Below are positions 22,026-34,573 of a stretch of 64,000 bases of DNA, piece after piece (within the stretch, counting starts at the first letter, position 1; every line of letters starts with the position of its first letter). The notes beneath the pieces were generated by a model. That model saw only the letters and a program-made list of their open reading frames with translations. It ran no database searches and was not told the origin of the DNA. Where the stretch lies: NCBI RefSeq assembly GCF_030272615.1, contig NC_081412.1, positions 476,477,657 through 476,541,656 of the forward strand, read 5' to 3'. The DNA comes from Cryptomeria japonica. Its lineage: Eukaryota; Streptophyta; Pinopsida; Cupressales; Cupressaceae. Both the position numbers and the translations under genes were made by a program.

Positions 22026-22559
22026 AAAGCTGTCGCCATTTATTTAGTAAAGACACCTCTAAATAAACCAGTAAATGCGCGCCCATAAATACCGATATTT
22101 TCCGTCGGATATGAACGTGGATTTAGAATTTAAAGGGCAGGAAATTTCATCGAAGTTGTGGAGTGTAGGTATCCCAAGCTTCTCGCCTAAGCGTCTCGGG
22201 AGATTGCGTATCTGATACACCCACCAGTTTAAAAATAATAATGACCGGAGACGTTGCGAATATTCCGTGAACCCATACCGGATATTTATGATATTACAAA
22301 TTCGCCTCGCACGCTTTATGTGACGTGTAATGCACTAATGATATAGCGCATAAACAGGAAATGCTCTCCCATACAAAAGCATGTTCTGGTAGCTTTGTTT
22401 TTCTCGCTTTATGGGATGTGTACTGTTTATTTTAATAATTTGGAAAATTCGCCTTCCAATTATTGCAGTTTTTTTTTAACTTTTCTTGGGTTTGTCTCAC
22501 CTATAAATAAGAAACACTCCGTATTGTCATTCCTGTATATTGGGCGCCCATGTGATGTT
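22026..22559. other. upstream flank of the SMR gene
   Basis: Unique-looking sequence of moderate GC content with no open frame of interest. It probably holds distal promoter DNA. Confidence 0.4.
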
Positions 22560-23050
22560 AACTTTTTTTAATTAGTTTAAATTTTTTAATGTTTCTTAAA
22601 GTTTTAATCTCACTTATTGAAAATGAGAGTTAAAATAAGTGTGTTATAGAAATAATTCAAATTTTTTAATGTTTTTAAAGTTTTAATCTCAATTATTGAA
22701 AATGAGAGTTAAAATAAGTTTCGATTTTAGTAGCATGCTACTGAAGTCCTAACCGTGTTTTAAGTTTGTCTTTTAATTAATATTTCATTCAAACTTCACT
22801 TCAAGGGCTTTTTGGTCATACTTTTGTTTTATCGCTTGTGCTTCATTTGAGGAGTATGCCATTTGAGGAGTAAAACAAAATGATATTGTTTGTTCTTTTG
22901 GTTTGTGAGAATGTATTTAACATGTAAAACAAAGTGATATTGTTTGTAGTTTATTTGGTGTGAGAGTATGTATTTCACATATAAAACAAAGTGATATTGT
23001 TTGTAGTTTATTTGTTGCCTATGTATTTCACAAGAAAAATAAAACAATAT
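22560..23050. repeat. short tandem duplications
   Basis: A ~95-bp unit (TTTTTTAATGTTT ... GAAAATGAGAGTTAAAATAA) occurs twice at 22570-22720. A ~60-bp unit with TAAAACAAAGTGATATTGTT occurs three times at 22870-23045. The open frame across 22829-23047 on the minus strand is a by-product of this repeat. Confidence 0.8.
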
Positions 23051-23249
23051 GTTGCATGCAATGCATTTGATTTGTGGACATGTATCTAATATATAAAAGG
23101 AGCCTAGGTCAAGTTAATTGTCTTTAGTTCACTTTGTTAGGAACATATGAACCAAATTTAAGACTGAATTTAAATATTAACCTAAACTAATTACAATGAG
23201 AAATAATTTAACTAGTCATTTATTTAAATTTGTGTATTTATTTATTCAT

Positions 23250-24260
23250 GTATTTTAGTATATTATTTAAATAGATAATATTTCAAAGATTAGTAAATTT
23301 TAAAAAAATGAATTTTTATAGATAAAATAATGTTGATAATATCTTTTTTATAATACAATAAAAAAATTATGTGTTTCAAGTCATCAAGTGTTAATATTTA
23401 TTATCAATATTATGGTGATGTGACTTTTAAAAAATATTCACATGACTTCTTTATAATATAATACAAGATTGATTAACTCATCAAATGTCAAATATGTATT
23501 ATTAATGTTAAATATCTATTATCAATAGTATGATGATGTGACTCTATTGTTAGTAACTTCTTTATAATACATTACAAAATTTATTAAGTGTTTAAGTCAT
23601 CAAGTGTCAAATATTTATTATCAATGTTAAATATCTATTGTCAACATTATGGTGATCATACATTCAATAATAAAAATAAATAAAAAATTGTGGTGATGTG
23701 ACTTTTTAAAAATATTGAATCATGTGACTACTTCTTTATAACACAATACAAAATTTATTAAGTGTTTCATCATAAGTGTTAAATATTTACTATTAACATT
23801 TAAGTATTATAAAATTTGAATTTTTATAGATAAAAAATATATATTGATAGTGACTTTTTTTATAGTACAATACAAAAACTATAAGTATTTCAACTCATCA
23901 AATTTTTAATATTTGTTATCAATATTATGGTGATGCGACTCTTTAAAAATATCTGCATGACTTTTGTAATAATATAATACAAAATTGATTAAGTGTTAGG
24001 TTATCAAGTGTCAAATATTTATTATCAATATTAAATATATATCTTCAATGTTATGGTGATGTGACTTATTAAAAATATCGACAGTGACTTCTTTATAACA
24101 CAATACAAAATTGATTAAGTGTTCAAGTCAATAAGTGTCAAATATTTATTATCAATGTTATAGTGATGTGACTCTTTAAAATACAAAACTAATTAAATGT
24201 TTCAAGTTATCAAGAGTCAAATATTTATCATCAACATTTGAGTATTATACTACTTGATAT
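23250..24260. repeat. degenerate ~130-bp tandem repeats
   Basis: AT-rich units repeating TCAAGTGTCAAATATTTATT, TTATGGTGATGTGACT and TGACTTCTTTATAA in the same order, about seven or eight times with many differences. No coding capacity. Confidence 0.75.
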
Positions 24261-25329
24261 TATCTCTTGGTTGTTATGATTGAGAGGTGCCTAATATTTT
24301 TATTATTTAACCAATTTCTTTAAGAAAAAAAATGGATACTAACAATCACATTTAATGTGTAAGGTACATGACAATAGATATTTATAATAAGTATTTTCTA
24401 ATTAATTAGAAAATTACAAAGAAATCTAAATGTTTTATGTATTAATGGAAGTGTAAAAACTAGTCGTAAGAGCAATTTTTCATAAAATTGCAACAATTAT
24501 AATTAAGCTTGTAGAAGGATGATAAATGATATATATAAATCTAGCTTGAATTACACCATTCAAAGAGCAAGTAAAATTTAGAATTGCAATATTTGTAAGA
24601 ATGATTACAATAGTGCAAGAGATTGAGTTGTCATTCATAATAAATGGTTGTTAGGGTTCCTATTCCCAACCTAAGAATGTAACAAACCCAACCATGTGGA
24701 AAATTACCCTATTCACCCCTAACCAAGTGGACTTAGCAAGTTATCTAGGAGAATAATCTTAAAAATAATGGTGTTAAAGACAAAGAAATAGAGAAAAGGT
24801 AGAATTTGAGCTCTTCAAGGAGACGATTGTAAAAGAACTATGTTGCATCCCATACTACACAAGGGGTCCATCCTCAATCCTAAAATGGTCATGCACAAAA
24901 TCAAATGATAGGGAAGAGGATTATAGTGTATTCCCTACTACACTAATGGTCCATCCCCAATCCTAAAATGGCCATGTAGAACAAAAATGAGATTTCTACA
25001 AGCAGTGAACCTTTCCAAGTTTGGGGGTTCTAATTTCTATCACCATTGGACCACGAAAGACAAGTCCGACCATCTTGGAAGGGGTAATATTAGACATATA
25101 ACACCACATGGTCTTGGTCATATAATTAACTAAAGCCTTCACAACATGGATCTAGAACATAGTATTGGTCATCTCTATGCTATTGGTGACAACCAATTAA
25201 CTCCCTTGATACAATAATCAAATCTTAACATCTATTATTTGCATAGTACTAGTAACAACCAATCAAACCATGCATGCACCATAAGTAGGGTAGCTTCTAG
25301 TACTCTTCACTTTATGTGCCATTGGTTGT
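24261..25329. other. repeat-derived intergenic DNA
   Basis: No gene seen. A ~95-bp duplication (GGTCCATCCTCAATCCTAAA at about 24866 and GGTCCATCCCCAATCCTAAA at about 24949) is visible. The rest may be old transposon sequence. Confidence 0.45.
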
Positions 25330-25750
25330 TAGCTTCATCAATGGGCTCAAGCTCCCAAGATGACTTGAATATCTAAAAGGTGTCTTCTTCAAGAGAGAAA
25401 CAAGAGAAAAATAATGTTTCATTATGGTGCACAATTAATTAGATCTATTGATCAAATACTCCAGATGAGATCAAAGATGAAGATATGCATATGATGACTT
25501 CCTTATATAGGAAAGGTTGAGAAATATAATTAACTAGGATGATGGAAAGTGTCTTAATCTTATGTCATGTGATAACTAGGGGATAAGATCATGTGTATAC
25601 TAGAGACTTCTAGAAAGATTATTTTAGATCTAAGTAAATTTAAAACTTGAACATGTTTGAATAGGACCTAACTATGAACTAGTTAGATAATATGCCATAT
25701 TCACACTAAAAAGGGGGAAAATGGATAGGAAAACCCCTCATTCACACAAT
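25330..25750 (+). repeat. dispersed repeat, copy 1
   Basis: About 420 bp similar, in the same orientation, to 58070-58490. Shared words include GATCTATTGATCAAA (AAATCTATTGATCAAA in copy 2), TATAGGAAAGGTTGAGA, GTGTCTTAATCTTATGTCAT and GAACTAGTTAGATAATATG. The two copies lie on opposite sides of T2. The family is not recognised. Confidence 0.8.
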
Positions 25751-26097
25751 TAACCCCTTATGTACAACTTAAAGAAAATGTACACAAATGCAAATGATGC
25801 AAAGCTAATTAGGGATTCCAACTACTAGGCTATGTTAAGTATCCATGTACAAAAGCAATCTCTCACAAATAGAGAAACTAAGAAAACCTAATGGGACAAA
25901 ATCCTCTTCAAAAAATAGAAAAATTACAAGGATATGCAAGTGATAGTTGGAGAACTCAAGACCCCCTTAGGATAAGATCCATCAAAAGTTTACAATCAAT
26001 TGCCCCATAAGAGGGAGATAAAGAGACTATAATGTCCTCTCACAATGTATAATCTCCTACAAAAATGGTGAATGTTTAAAGATAAAACATAGGGTAA

Positions 26098-26121
26098 GTG
26101 CACCAAGATGGTGTGCAAAAA
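26098..26121 (+). repeat. left 24-bp inverted repeat of T2
   Basis: Begins GTGCACCAAGATGGTGTGC and ends AAAAA, identical over 24 bases to the reverse complement of 56031-56054. GCACC...GGTGTGC inside it can form a small hairpin. Outward, AATGTTTAAAG ... AGGGTAA on the left resembles AATGTTGTTTAAAG ... GGGGTGT on the right. Confidence 0.75.
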
Positions 26122-26954
26122 GGGGGGTATAAGTGGACACATTTTTCTGAAATCGGCTAAACCTGAACTTGGAGGAGAAATTTGAGAGTCATCCAATAAA
26201 AATATGAAGATGCTCAAAAAACAAGTATTGTAGTACTCTGAATCTAGTTTCAAAACTACTAATTTCTTTCAAAATTGGATAAGATTAAGGGGGTCAAATC
26301 CTTCACACACGAAAAACAGATACTGATTTTTTCTGAAAAACATAACATATTGTTTGACGTGCACATAAAAAAATTCATAGTTAAATTTAATATTTTGACA
26401 AATCCTTCAGTAGAAAGATAGTTAAGAGTGAGTACTAGAAGTTGTGTATTTTTTTGTAATTTTTTGTTGAGTATTTTTTTTATGATTTTTCAAATCGGGC
26501 ACATCCTGAAAATCAGGTACCTATTCATGCACGAAGCATAACTTGCACCAAAATAATTGAAAATGCATTTTTTTTAAAGTGTAAAGAATCAAGTGCACTA
26601 CAATAATATATAAAGTTTCTTAAATTTGGATAAGTAGATCAAATGTTATTAAAAAAATGGTAACATATGTCTCTGAGAACTATGGAGACATTGGTAAAAG
26701 AAATTCAAGATTAATATGTTGTTGTTGTTCAAATTTTAAAAAATTATATGGTTAGAAAGCTTAGAAGATGGGTGAGAATATGGTGGCAATTTTAGAAATA
26801 CCTATTTGATGAGGTGTAAACCTGATGATGACAAACTCGATAAACCAATTTGATAAAATAAAACACGTCAAAAAAGATGGAAATGGAGGGAAATCAAACT
26901 TCCTATCCTCAACCTTGTCATCCAAGCCTAATCACAAGCCTAAATGCACTAAAC
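26122..26954. other. T2 left interior, no gene seen
   Basis: AT-rich sequence with no open frame of interest and no clear repeat before the subterminal motifs begin at 26955. Confidence 0.45.
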
Positions 26955-27048
26955 ACGTACGAGTTTTGTTTTACTAGTAGCGCGTATGGAGTTTGTAGAA
27001 ACAATAGCGTGTATGGGGTTTAGAGAGAACAAAACCCATACGGGTTAT
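26955..27048. repeat. T2 left subterminal motif cluster
   Basis: Variants of one motif sit close together: ACGTACGAGTTTTG, GCGTATGGAGTTTG, GCGTGTATGGGGTTTAG and, inverted, AAAACCCATACGGG. Two or three more (CACACGAGTTATG, ACGTGTACGAGTTA, CTGTACGCATTT) lie at 29986-30080, beyond the satellite, just before gene A. Confidence 0.55.
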
Positions 27049-27061
27049 GTCAACATAAAGA

Positions 27062-27196
27062 CATCCTATTATATAAAAATACATATGTATGTATATAATA
27101 TGTGTATGTATATGTATAATATGTATATATATAATATGTATGTATATGTATATAATACGTGTATGTGTATGTATACATATATGTATGTATATAATA

Positions 27197-27236
<40 letters not shown>

Positions 27237-27250
27237 AATAAAATGTCTAT
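27062..27250. repeat. (TATG)n/(AT)n microsatellite
   Basis: Mixed TATG, TGTA and AT runs, with a pure (AT)n stretch near 27202-27232. The tyrosine-rich open frames here are artefacts of the repeat. Confidence 0.9.
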
Positions 27251-27354
27251 GTGTATGTATACATATATGTATGTAAAATATTTGCATATATAGTCTCTCA
27301 ATATCTTAGTACATTGTATTCCTACCCTCTTTAAATCTCTCTCTATCCCTCTCT

Positions 27355-29222
27355 CTCCCCCTTAGGACCCCACATAACCCCTAATGGCATCATATAAGGT
27401 CCCTTAGCACATCATATGACCCCTTAAGACCATATGATGTCCTAAGGGGTCATATGATGTTCTAAAACATGTGCAGCCCCATTAGGACCCCACATGACCC
27501 CCAATGACACCATATGACCCCTTAGGACCATGTATGATATCCTAAGGGGTTATATGGTGTCATAAGGGGTCATATGGTATTGTAGCACATGTGTGGCCCA
27601 ATTAGGACCCCACGTGACCCCTAACAACATCATGTGACCCCTTAACACACCACATGACCCATTACGCGCATATGATGTCCTAAGGGGTCATATGGCGTCC
27701 TAGTTTGTCATATGGTGTTGTAACACATGTGTGGCACCATTAGGACTCCACATGACCCCTAACGACACCATATGATCCCTTAGCACACCACATGACCCCT
27801 TAGGACCATATGATGTCCTAAGGGGTCATATGATGTTCTAACACATGTGCAGACCCATTAGGACCCCACAAGACCCCTAACGACACCGTATGACCCTTAG
27901 TATACCACATGACCACTTAGGACCATAAGATGTCCTAAGGGGTCGTATGGTGTCTTAAGGGATCATATGGTGTTCTAACACATGTGGCCCCATTAGGACC
28001 TCGAAGACCCATAACGACACCATACAAGCCCTTAGCACATGACATGACCCCTTAGGACCATATAATATCTTAAGGGGTTGTATGATGTCCTAAGGGGTCA
28101 TATGATGTTCTAACACATGTGCAGCCCCATTAGGACCCCACATTACCCCTAATGACAACATATGACCCTTAGGACCATGTATGATATCCTAAGGGTTCAT
28201 ATGGTGTTGTAAAACATCTGTGGCCCAATCAGGACTCCACGTGACCCCTAACGACATCATGTGACCCCTTAGAACACCACATGACCCCTTAGAAGAATAT
28301 GATGTCCTAAGGGGTCATATGGTGTCCTAATGGGTCATATGGTGTTGTAATACATGTGTGGCACCACTCAGACCCCATGTGACCCCTAACGACACCATAT
28401 GACCCCTTAGCACACAATACGACCCTTTTGGACCATAATATATCTTAAGGGGTTGTATGGTGTCCTAAGGGGTCATATGGTGTTGTAACACATGCGTGGC
28501 CCCATTAGGACCCCACATGACCCCTAACAACACCATAAGACTCCTTAGCACACCATATGACCCCAAGTAGGACCATATGATATCCTAAGGCATCCTATTG
28601 TGTCCTAAGTGGTCATATGGTGTCCTAAGGGGTCGAATGATGTCCTAAGGGGTCATATGGTGTCCTAAGGGGAAAGATGAACCATTATTACAATATAAAA
28701 TTAGTGCCAATGCTGATTACGAGAATAAGTTCAAATCACTTGGGCCCTTAGCACACCATATGACCCTTAGGACCCCACATGACCCCTAACAACACCATAA
28801 GATCCCTTAGCACACCATACGACCCCAAGTAGGACCATATGATATCATAAGGCATTTTATGGTGTCCTAAGGGGTCATATGGTGTCCTAAGGGGTCGTAT
28901 GGTGTCCTAGGGGGTCGTATGGTGTCATGAGGGGCAAGATGAACCATTATTAAAATGTAAAAATTAATGTCAATACTGCTTACAAAAATAAGTTCATATC
29001 ACCCGAGCCCTTAGCATACCATATGACCCCTTAGGACCCCACATGAAACCTAACGACATCATAAGATCCCTTAGCACACCATACGATATCCTAAGGTGTT
29101 GTATGGTGTCCTAAGGGGTAATATGGTGTCCTAAGGGGCCTAATGGTGTCCTAAGGGGTCATATGGTGTCCTAAGGGGTCGTATGGTGTCTTAAGGGGTC
29201 ATATGGTGTCTTAAGGGATACG
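27355..29222. repeat. palindrome-rich satellite of T2 (~131-bp period)
   Basis: Repeated CCCCTTAGGACCATATGATG and TCCTAAGGGGTCATATG with ACACATGTG punctuating about every 120-135 bp (near 27461, 27585, 27721, 27840, 27978, 28111). The period is about half of the 262-bp unit in T1 and the words are the same (TGACCCCTTAG and its complement). Two longer variants with AAGATGAACCATTATTA occur at 28670-28740 and 28935-29000, and a shorter related form near 29220. Confidence 0.85.
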
Positions 29223-29337
29223 ATGAACTATTATTACAATATAAAAAGTAGTGCCAATACTACTTTAAAAAATAAGTTGAGATCATCCCCTGAGAGCGAG
29301 CATCAAGTTCAAGGATGAAAATAATAAACCAGTATGC

Positions 29338-29351
29338 TCCCTCTCTCTCCC

Positions 29352-29392
<41 letters not shown>

Positions 29393-29394
29393 TA

Positions 29395-29461
<67 letters not shown>

Positions 29462-29753
29462 TCCCTCTCCCTCTCTCCCTCTCTGTCTCCCTCCCTTACC
29501 ATCTCTCTCCTTCTCTCTCTCCCGCCCTCTCCCCACTCTTTCTCTCTATCTCCCTCTCCCTCACTCCCTTTACCATCTCTCTCTCTCTCACCCTCTCTCT
29601 TTTTCTCTCCCTCTCTCCACACTCTTTCTCTCTCCCTACCCCCTTCTATCTCCCTTCCTTTCCCATCCTCTCATTCTACCTCTCTCTCTCTCTCTCCCTC
29701 CCTCCCTCTCCCCACTCTTTCTCTCTATCTCCCTCTCCCTCACTCCCCTTACC

Positions 29754-29821
<68 letters not shown>

Positions 29822-29975
29822 CATTTTTCTCTCCCTCCCTCCCCACTCTTTCTCTCTCCCTCCCCTCTTATATCTCCCTTCCTTTCCCATCCTCTCACTC
29901 TTCCTCTCACTCCCTCCCCCTCTCCCTCCCTCCCCAACTGTATTTCCCTTTGCCTCTCTCTCTCTCTCTCTACTA
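29338..29975. repeat. (CT)n microsatellite, ~640 bp
   Basis: Long CTCTCT and CCCTCTC runs with occasional CACTCTTT and TTACCATC words, themselves repeated in a ~180-bp higher-order pattern. It directly follows the satellite, as in T1. The long Leu/Ser (plus) and Arg/Glu (minus) frames are not genes. Confidence 0.95.
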
Positions 29976-30528
29976 TAAGTAACTCACACGAGTTATGGGA
30001 ATTATGAATGTTGGCCTGTTGGGGTATTTTTAGGGACTAATTACGTGTACGAGTTAACTAAACATAATCTGTACGCATTTCTTGCACATATTTTTATTTG
30101 GTCAATGGCCTCAATGACCGCAAAAGAATTTTTTGAATTTGTTGAAGGCCCCACTGCAACTAATACTATGATTCTGTGATAGTTTTATATGTTAAAGTAA
30201 GGGAAATTTTGTTTTGCATGATTTCAAATGATTGAATTGTTTTTTCTAATTAGTGCAAAATGATTCTATTTAGGACAATTATTATTAATGATGGGAAAGA
30301 ACAAGCGAGGAATAATCGAACAACGAGAGGCTGAAAAGGATAGACAAAGGCAACATATGAAGAAATTATGTGAACTAAGAACAATGGGATAAGAAGGTAT
30401 GTCATCCACAACATCTCAATTAGATGTACCAAATAAATCTAATGCAATTGAAGAAGAAATCACAATCAATAATCAAACAAACGATAAAGATGCACCACCA
30501 ATATTTGATTTACCAAATGAACCTAATG

Positions 30529-30533
30529 CAATT
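30529..30533 (+). repeat. target-site duplication of the Tat element, left (CAATT)
   Basis: CAATT precedes the 5' LTR, and the same five bases follow the 3' LTR at 44982-44986. Removing one copy and the element restores a continuous gene A frame. Confidence 0.93.
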
Positions 30534-31637
30534 TGTAGACACTTAAAAATAATTATTTTAATTATTCCTCGCATAATTAATTAATTAATTATGTTAATTC
30601 AAATTCCTCTCAATATTAATTAAATATAATTAATATTGTCACTATAGCATATGATTGATTTATTTAATAAATCAATCCCTTTGTTTATTCTTCTAAAAAA
30701 ATCAAATCCTCACAAATCTTCCTCTTAGCTAATTAATTTCAATTAATTAGTTAACCTACATGATTCCTACAAATCATCTTCTTAATTCATTCTTCTAGAA
30801 ACTCCCTAAACTCACTTGACATTATTCTTCTAATTTTTTATTCCCTCCACTCATTCTCTCTCCTAGTCAAATTCTCCTACAAAATTTTAATCCCACCTAA
30901 CATTTCCTCTAATCCCCCTCCTAATGAGTCGTTAATGGTTAATCATCATGGTTAGCCACAAAGTCAACTCTTTGTCCTTTTCATCCAGCCACTAGCTTTA
31001 AATGCTCTTTTCCTAGGTGAATGTAAGATTTCCGAAATCACACATTCCTCTAGGCATCCCCTCTCCCAAGGAATTTTAAATTCCTTTTATTCCTCCAATC
31101 TCCATGATATCCTTTTTTTGGAGAATTTTTAATTCCTCCAATGCATTGTGTGGAGTGTGGAGATACGAAATATCTTTAAGGCATATTTCTTGGTCTCCAC
31201 ACCCTCTCTTGGACCTTGTGTGAGCTCACAAGTAAATCTTAGCCCTTCATCTCGAATTCATCCTAGCCATTCATTTTCCTCTCCTCTTCCTATAAAATAG
31301 GGCTCCATCCCTTCATTCAAAACATCTTGAAATCCAGTAAGTTTATGCTGCCCTTTTGAGCCCAGGAAATCATCTTGGCAACTTGATCATCTCATCCTTA
31401 TCATTTTTCAAATCCATTCCATTTGTGTACAACATTGGAGAGCCATCCACATCCAACAATCAAAGGAGCACGTCAAGTGGAGCATTATCAAGGGGCGCCT
31501 TCACTTTATCAAGCTCAATCCGAAGGAGAAGGTAAAATAGCAAGGTGAAATGGTCTTTTAATGATATTTTAGCATTCTGCATGTTTATGTCATTATGTTT
31601 TGATCATTTGACCTTCAAATCTATTTTCCCCTCTTCA
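30534..31637 (+). repeat. 5' LTR of the Tat element (1104 bp)
   Basis: TGTAGACACTT...CCCCTCTTCA, the TG...CA termini. TATAAAATAG at 31291-31300 is the likely promoter. Nearly identical to 43879-44981. Confidence 0.95.
31291..31300 (+). promoter_or_regulatory. LTR TATA box
   Basis: TATAAAATAG in a GC-richer context, ~340 bp before the LTR end. The same sequence is present in the 3' LTR near 44635. Confidence 0.6.
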
Positions 31638-31640
31638 TTT

Positions 31641-31658
31641 TGGCACGCCCGGTGGGAC
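31641..31658 (+). promoter_or_regulatory. primer-binding site of the Tat element
   Basis: TGGCACGCCCGGTGGGAC begins 3 nt after the 5' LTR and starts with TGG, as expected for pairing with a tRNA 3' CCA end. The tRNA was not identified. Confidence 0.7.
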
Positions 31659-34573
31659 CCACGTCCCTAAGAACTAATGTTTTTTTTAAGGTTTTTATGA
31701 GTTGTGAAACGCAGGTTCCAGAATAACACAACTGCAGAAAAAAAATAACAAATAAACTAAAATAAAATAAAAAATCTTATTTGCAGGTTCCAAAATAGCA
31801 GCTCTGTATTTCTGCGCAACAGCTTCTTTTCTGTTTCTGTTTCGTTTTTGTTTCTGTTCTTTTTCTGTTTCAGTTTCAGTTTCAGCACGATAGCTTTGTG
31901 ATTAATGTGAGCGTTTTTGTGGGAATTTGAATTCCTGTTATCCGATTTGTTATTTGCTCTGTTATCTGCTCTATTTAATTATAATCTGTGTGAAAGTAGG
32001 AGAGTATGCTCTTGTCTATATAGACAGTCAAAAATCTAGACCTTTCACTTTTCTATTCTGTTTAGCACGACTGTATGCCCTGACCACAGGAAAGTGTGAA
32101 AATAGGAGAGTATGCTCTTGTCTATCTACACAATCAGAAATCTGGACCTTTGACACTTTTCTATCTATTTAGTGCTACTATCTGCTCTGTTAATCTGTCT
32201 GAAATTTTTAGGCGCTAACTGTAGTCTGCATTTCTTTTCTTTTTCTTTTTATTTCCTGTTATTTGCTCTGTTTAAAGATAATCTATTTGACCGCAGGAAA
32301 GTGTGAAAGTAGGAGATTATGCTCTTGTCTATCTAGACAATCAGAAATCCAGACCTTTGACATTTTTTTTATTCTATTAAATTTAGGGTTTAGGCTCTGT
32401 TAAATCTAGGGTTTCTATATGCTCTATTAAATCTAGGGTTTCTGTATGCTTTGTTAAATCTAGGGTTTCTATTTTTTCGCCATATCTTCTTTATCTCGAC
32501 TCCATTTTCCTCCAAACTTCACCAGATTCTCCGCATTGCCATTTTCCACATTTCCTTCCTTGGAGGCCTTATCCCAAAAATCCACTTTTTGAAGCCTAAA
32601 ATCCCATATTTCTCTATTTTTAGGGTTTGTCATAACTCCTTCCCCTTTTATCCAATCACCTCCAAATTTTTATCATATTATCCATCTCCAACTTTTGCTT
32701 CTTTGTCCCTCTTGGACAAATTCTCCCATTCCTTCATCTCTCCTCCAAAATCCCCATTTTTTGCTTGCCTATCCCTTGGTAAGTGGCAAAAACCTAGTCA
32801 AACCCCATTTACCCATCAAAGCTTTCTTCAAATCCGCATTTATCATTAGTAAAAAAGTTTTTATTCATGCTTTTCTATTCATTTCCAAAAAAATCAAAAA
32901 AATTAATATTTTTGTCATTTTGTTGTTTTTTGCAGGACGCTTGTTGAAGACTCTATTTTTCCAAACTACTAATCAAGTTGTTTTGCAGGACACTTTTTGA
33001 AGACTCCAGTTTTCAAACTACTAATCAAGTGGCTTTGCAGGTTGCCTAGCTGATTCAACCAAATATTGTGCATTTATTTAAATTAGGCACCTAGATATTA
33101 ATTAAAATGGAATGAACCATTGTCTTATGTGTCTTTAAGAAAAGCGTAAAGGTAGGAAAGTATGCTCTCGTCTTACTAGATGATCAAAAATCCAGACCCT
33201 CCAACTTTTTCTTGTTTGATTGTGTGTTTACCTCTAGCGGGCCTGCCATCCCAACTTGCTCTTTGAGAAGGTAAGAGGGGAACGACCCAAGTGAGTACAC
33301 CTGGACTTGGGGTTCCCAACTCACTATAATAAATAGGCCATTGACTACGAAAGGGTTAATGGTTGGGGCTATATGAGAGTTCACTCTCATATTGGGTGCT
33401 TAGTAGGATCCTAGAGATCTCAATCACGCTTGTGTGACTACTAAGTTCTTGATGCTTCATTGGGCTATAGGCCTCAATTGCGCTTGCACAACTTTGAAGG
33501 GTAGCTCCTAATGGGAAGACTTACTAAACACCTTGTTCATAGTGGCCAAAAATCTTCTAGTCATTGGTGCAGGAGGTCAGACCTCTGAAGCGGCCCATAT
33601 TCTTACGACCCTTAGTAGAGACACAAAGTTCGCCATGAGGAGTTTTCATGGGAATTGATGCTTGACTTCCCCGAGAAGTGAGTGCCATGGAGGGGAGCCA
33701 GTGGGGTCAAGCATCTAAGTGTCTGCTCTGGGTAAGCGTAGATGGGAAACCAATTGGGATTCAATGACTATTGTCCTTGCCAACCTTAAGAATGTTGGAT
33801 ATGAGCATGAGTGTGTTTGATATAATATGCATTTGATCACTGTGTTTGCTTTGTTTGATACATACTTGCCAAGAGTAGACTAAAAACACATCACTATCCC
33901 CAAACACTTTGCAAAAACATTTGTCAAGACACAAACAATTGTCCAAGTCATTACCCACACAAAATCCAAAATTGCGTCAAAACTCTGTCCGTCCCATTTT
34001 TCATAAGCCTAAGAGAGAAGCTAAGAGTCTGTCATCTCCATCAACATTCAAGTTTGTCCTTTGAAACACCTATTATCGTCCAAATCAGGGTGGTCATATC
34101 CCTTCATACAATTTGCCATTCAAATCGATCCTCCATTAAGTCGTATTCATGTCAAAGACAACCTAGTTATCAAGTTTCTTCTAAACCATCACTACCTTAC
34201 CTTCTTCATCAATCATCCTCAAATTTCTTAAATCCTTTCATCCTCAATTTTCTCAAGTCCTTTCATCACAAATTTCTCAAATCCTTTCATCACAAATTTC
34301 TCAAGTCTTTTCATCCTGAAATTTCTCAAATCCTTTCATCACAAATTTCTCAAGTCTTTTCATCCTGAAATTTCTCAAATCCTTTCATCACAAATTTCTC
34401 AAGTCTTTTCATCCTCAAATTTCTGAAATCCTTTCATCACAAATTTCTTAAGTCCTTTCATCCTCAAAATTTCTTAAATCCTTTCATCACAAATTTCTTA
34501 AATCCTTTCATCACAAATTTCTTAAGTCCTTTCATCACATTTTTCCTAAGTCTTTTCATCACAAATATCATGT
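31659..34573 (+). other. Tat leader region with internal repeats
   Basis: A long untranslated leader. A ~75-bp module (GTAGGAGAGTATGCTCTTGT ... AATCTAGACCTTT) recurs at about 31995, 32100, 32305 and, diverged, 33150. AAATCTAGGGTTTCTA-type words repeat at 32380-32470. A 47-50-bp repeat (AATTTCTCAAATCCTTTCAT) fills 34205-34560, just before gag. Open frames here do not resemble proteins. Confidence 0.65.

Noticed and set aside
22829-23047. 72-codon minus-strand frame
   Set aside because: A translated threefold tandem repeat; the peptide repeats itself.
26986-27301. Tyrosine-rich open frames on both strands
   Set aside because: By-product of the TATG/AT microsatellite.
29309-30007. Long Leu/Ser-rich (plus) and Arg/Glu-rich (minus) open frames
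   Set aside because: They translate a (CT)n microsatellite. No stop codons can occur in pure CT repeats, so length means nothing.
32451-33000. Open frames of 101-132 codons in the Tat leader
   Set aside because: Phe/Ser/Pro-rich low-complexity translations with no similarity to the extra ORF of some Tat elements that I could recognise.
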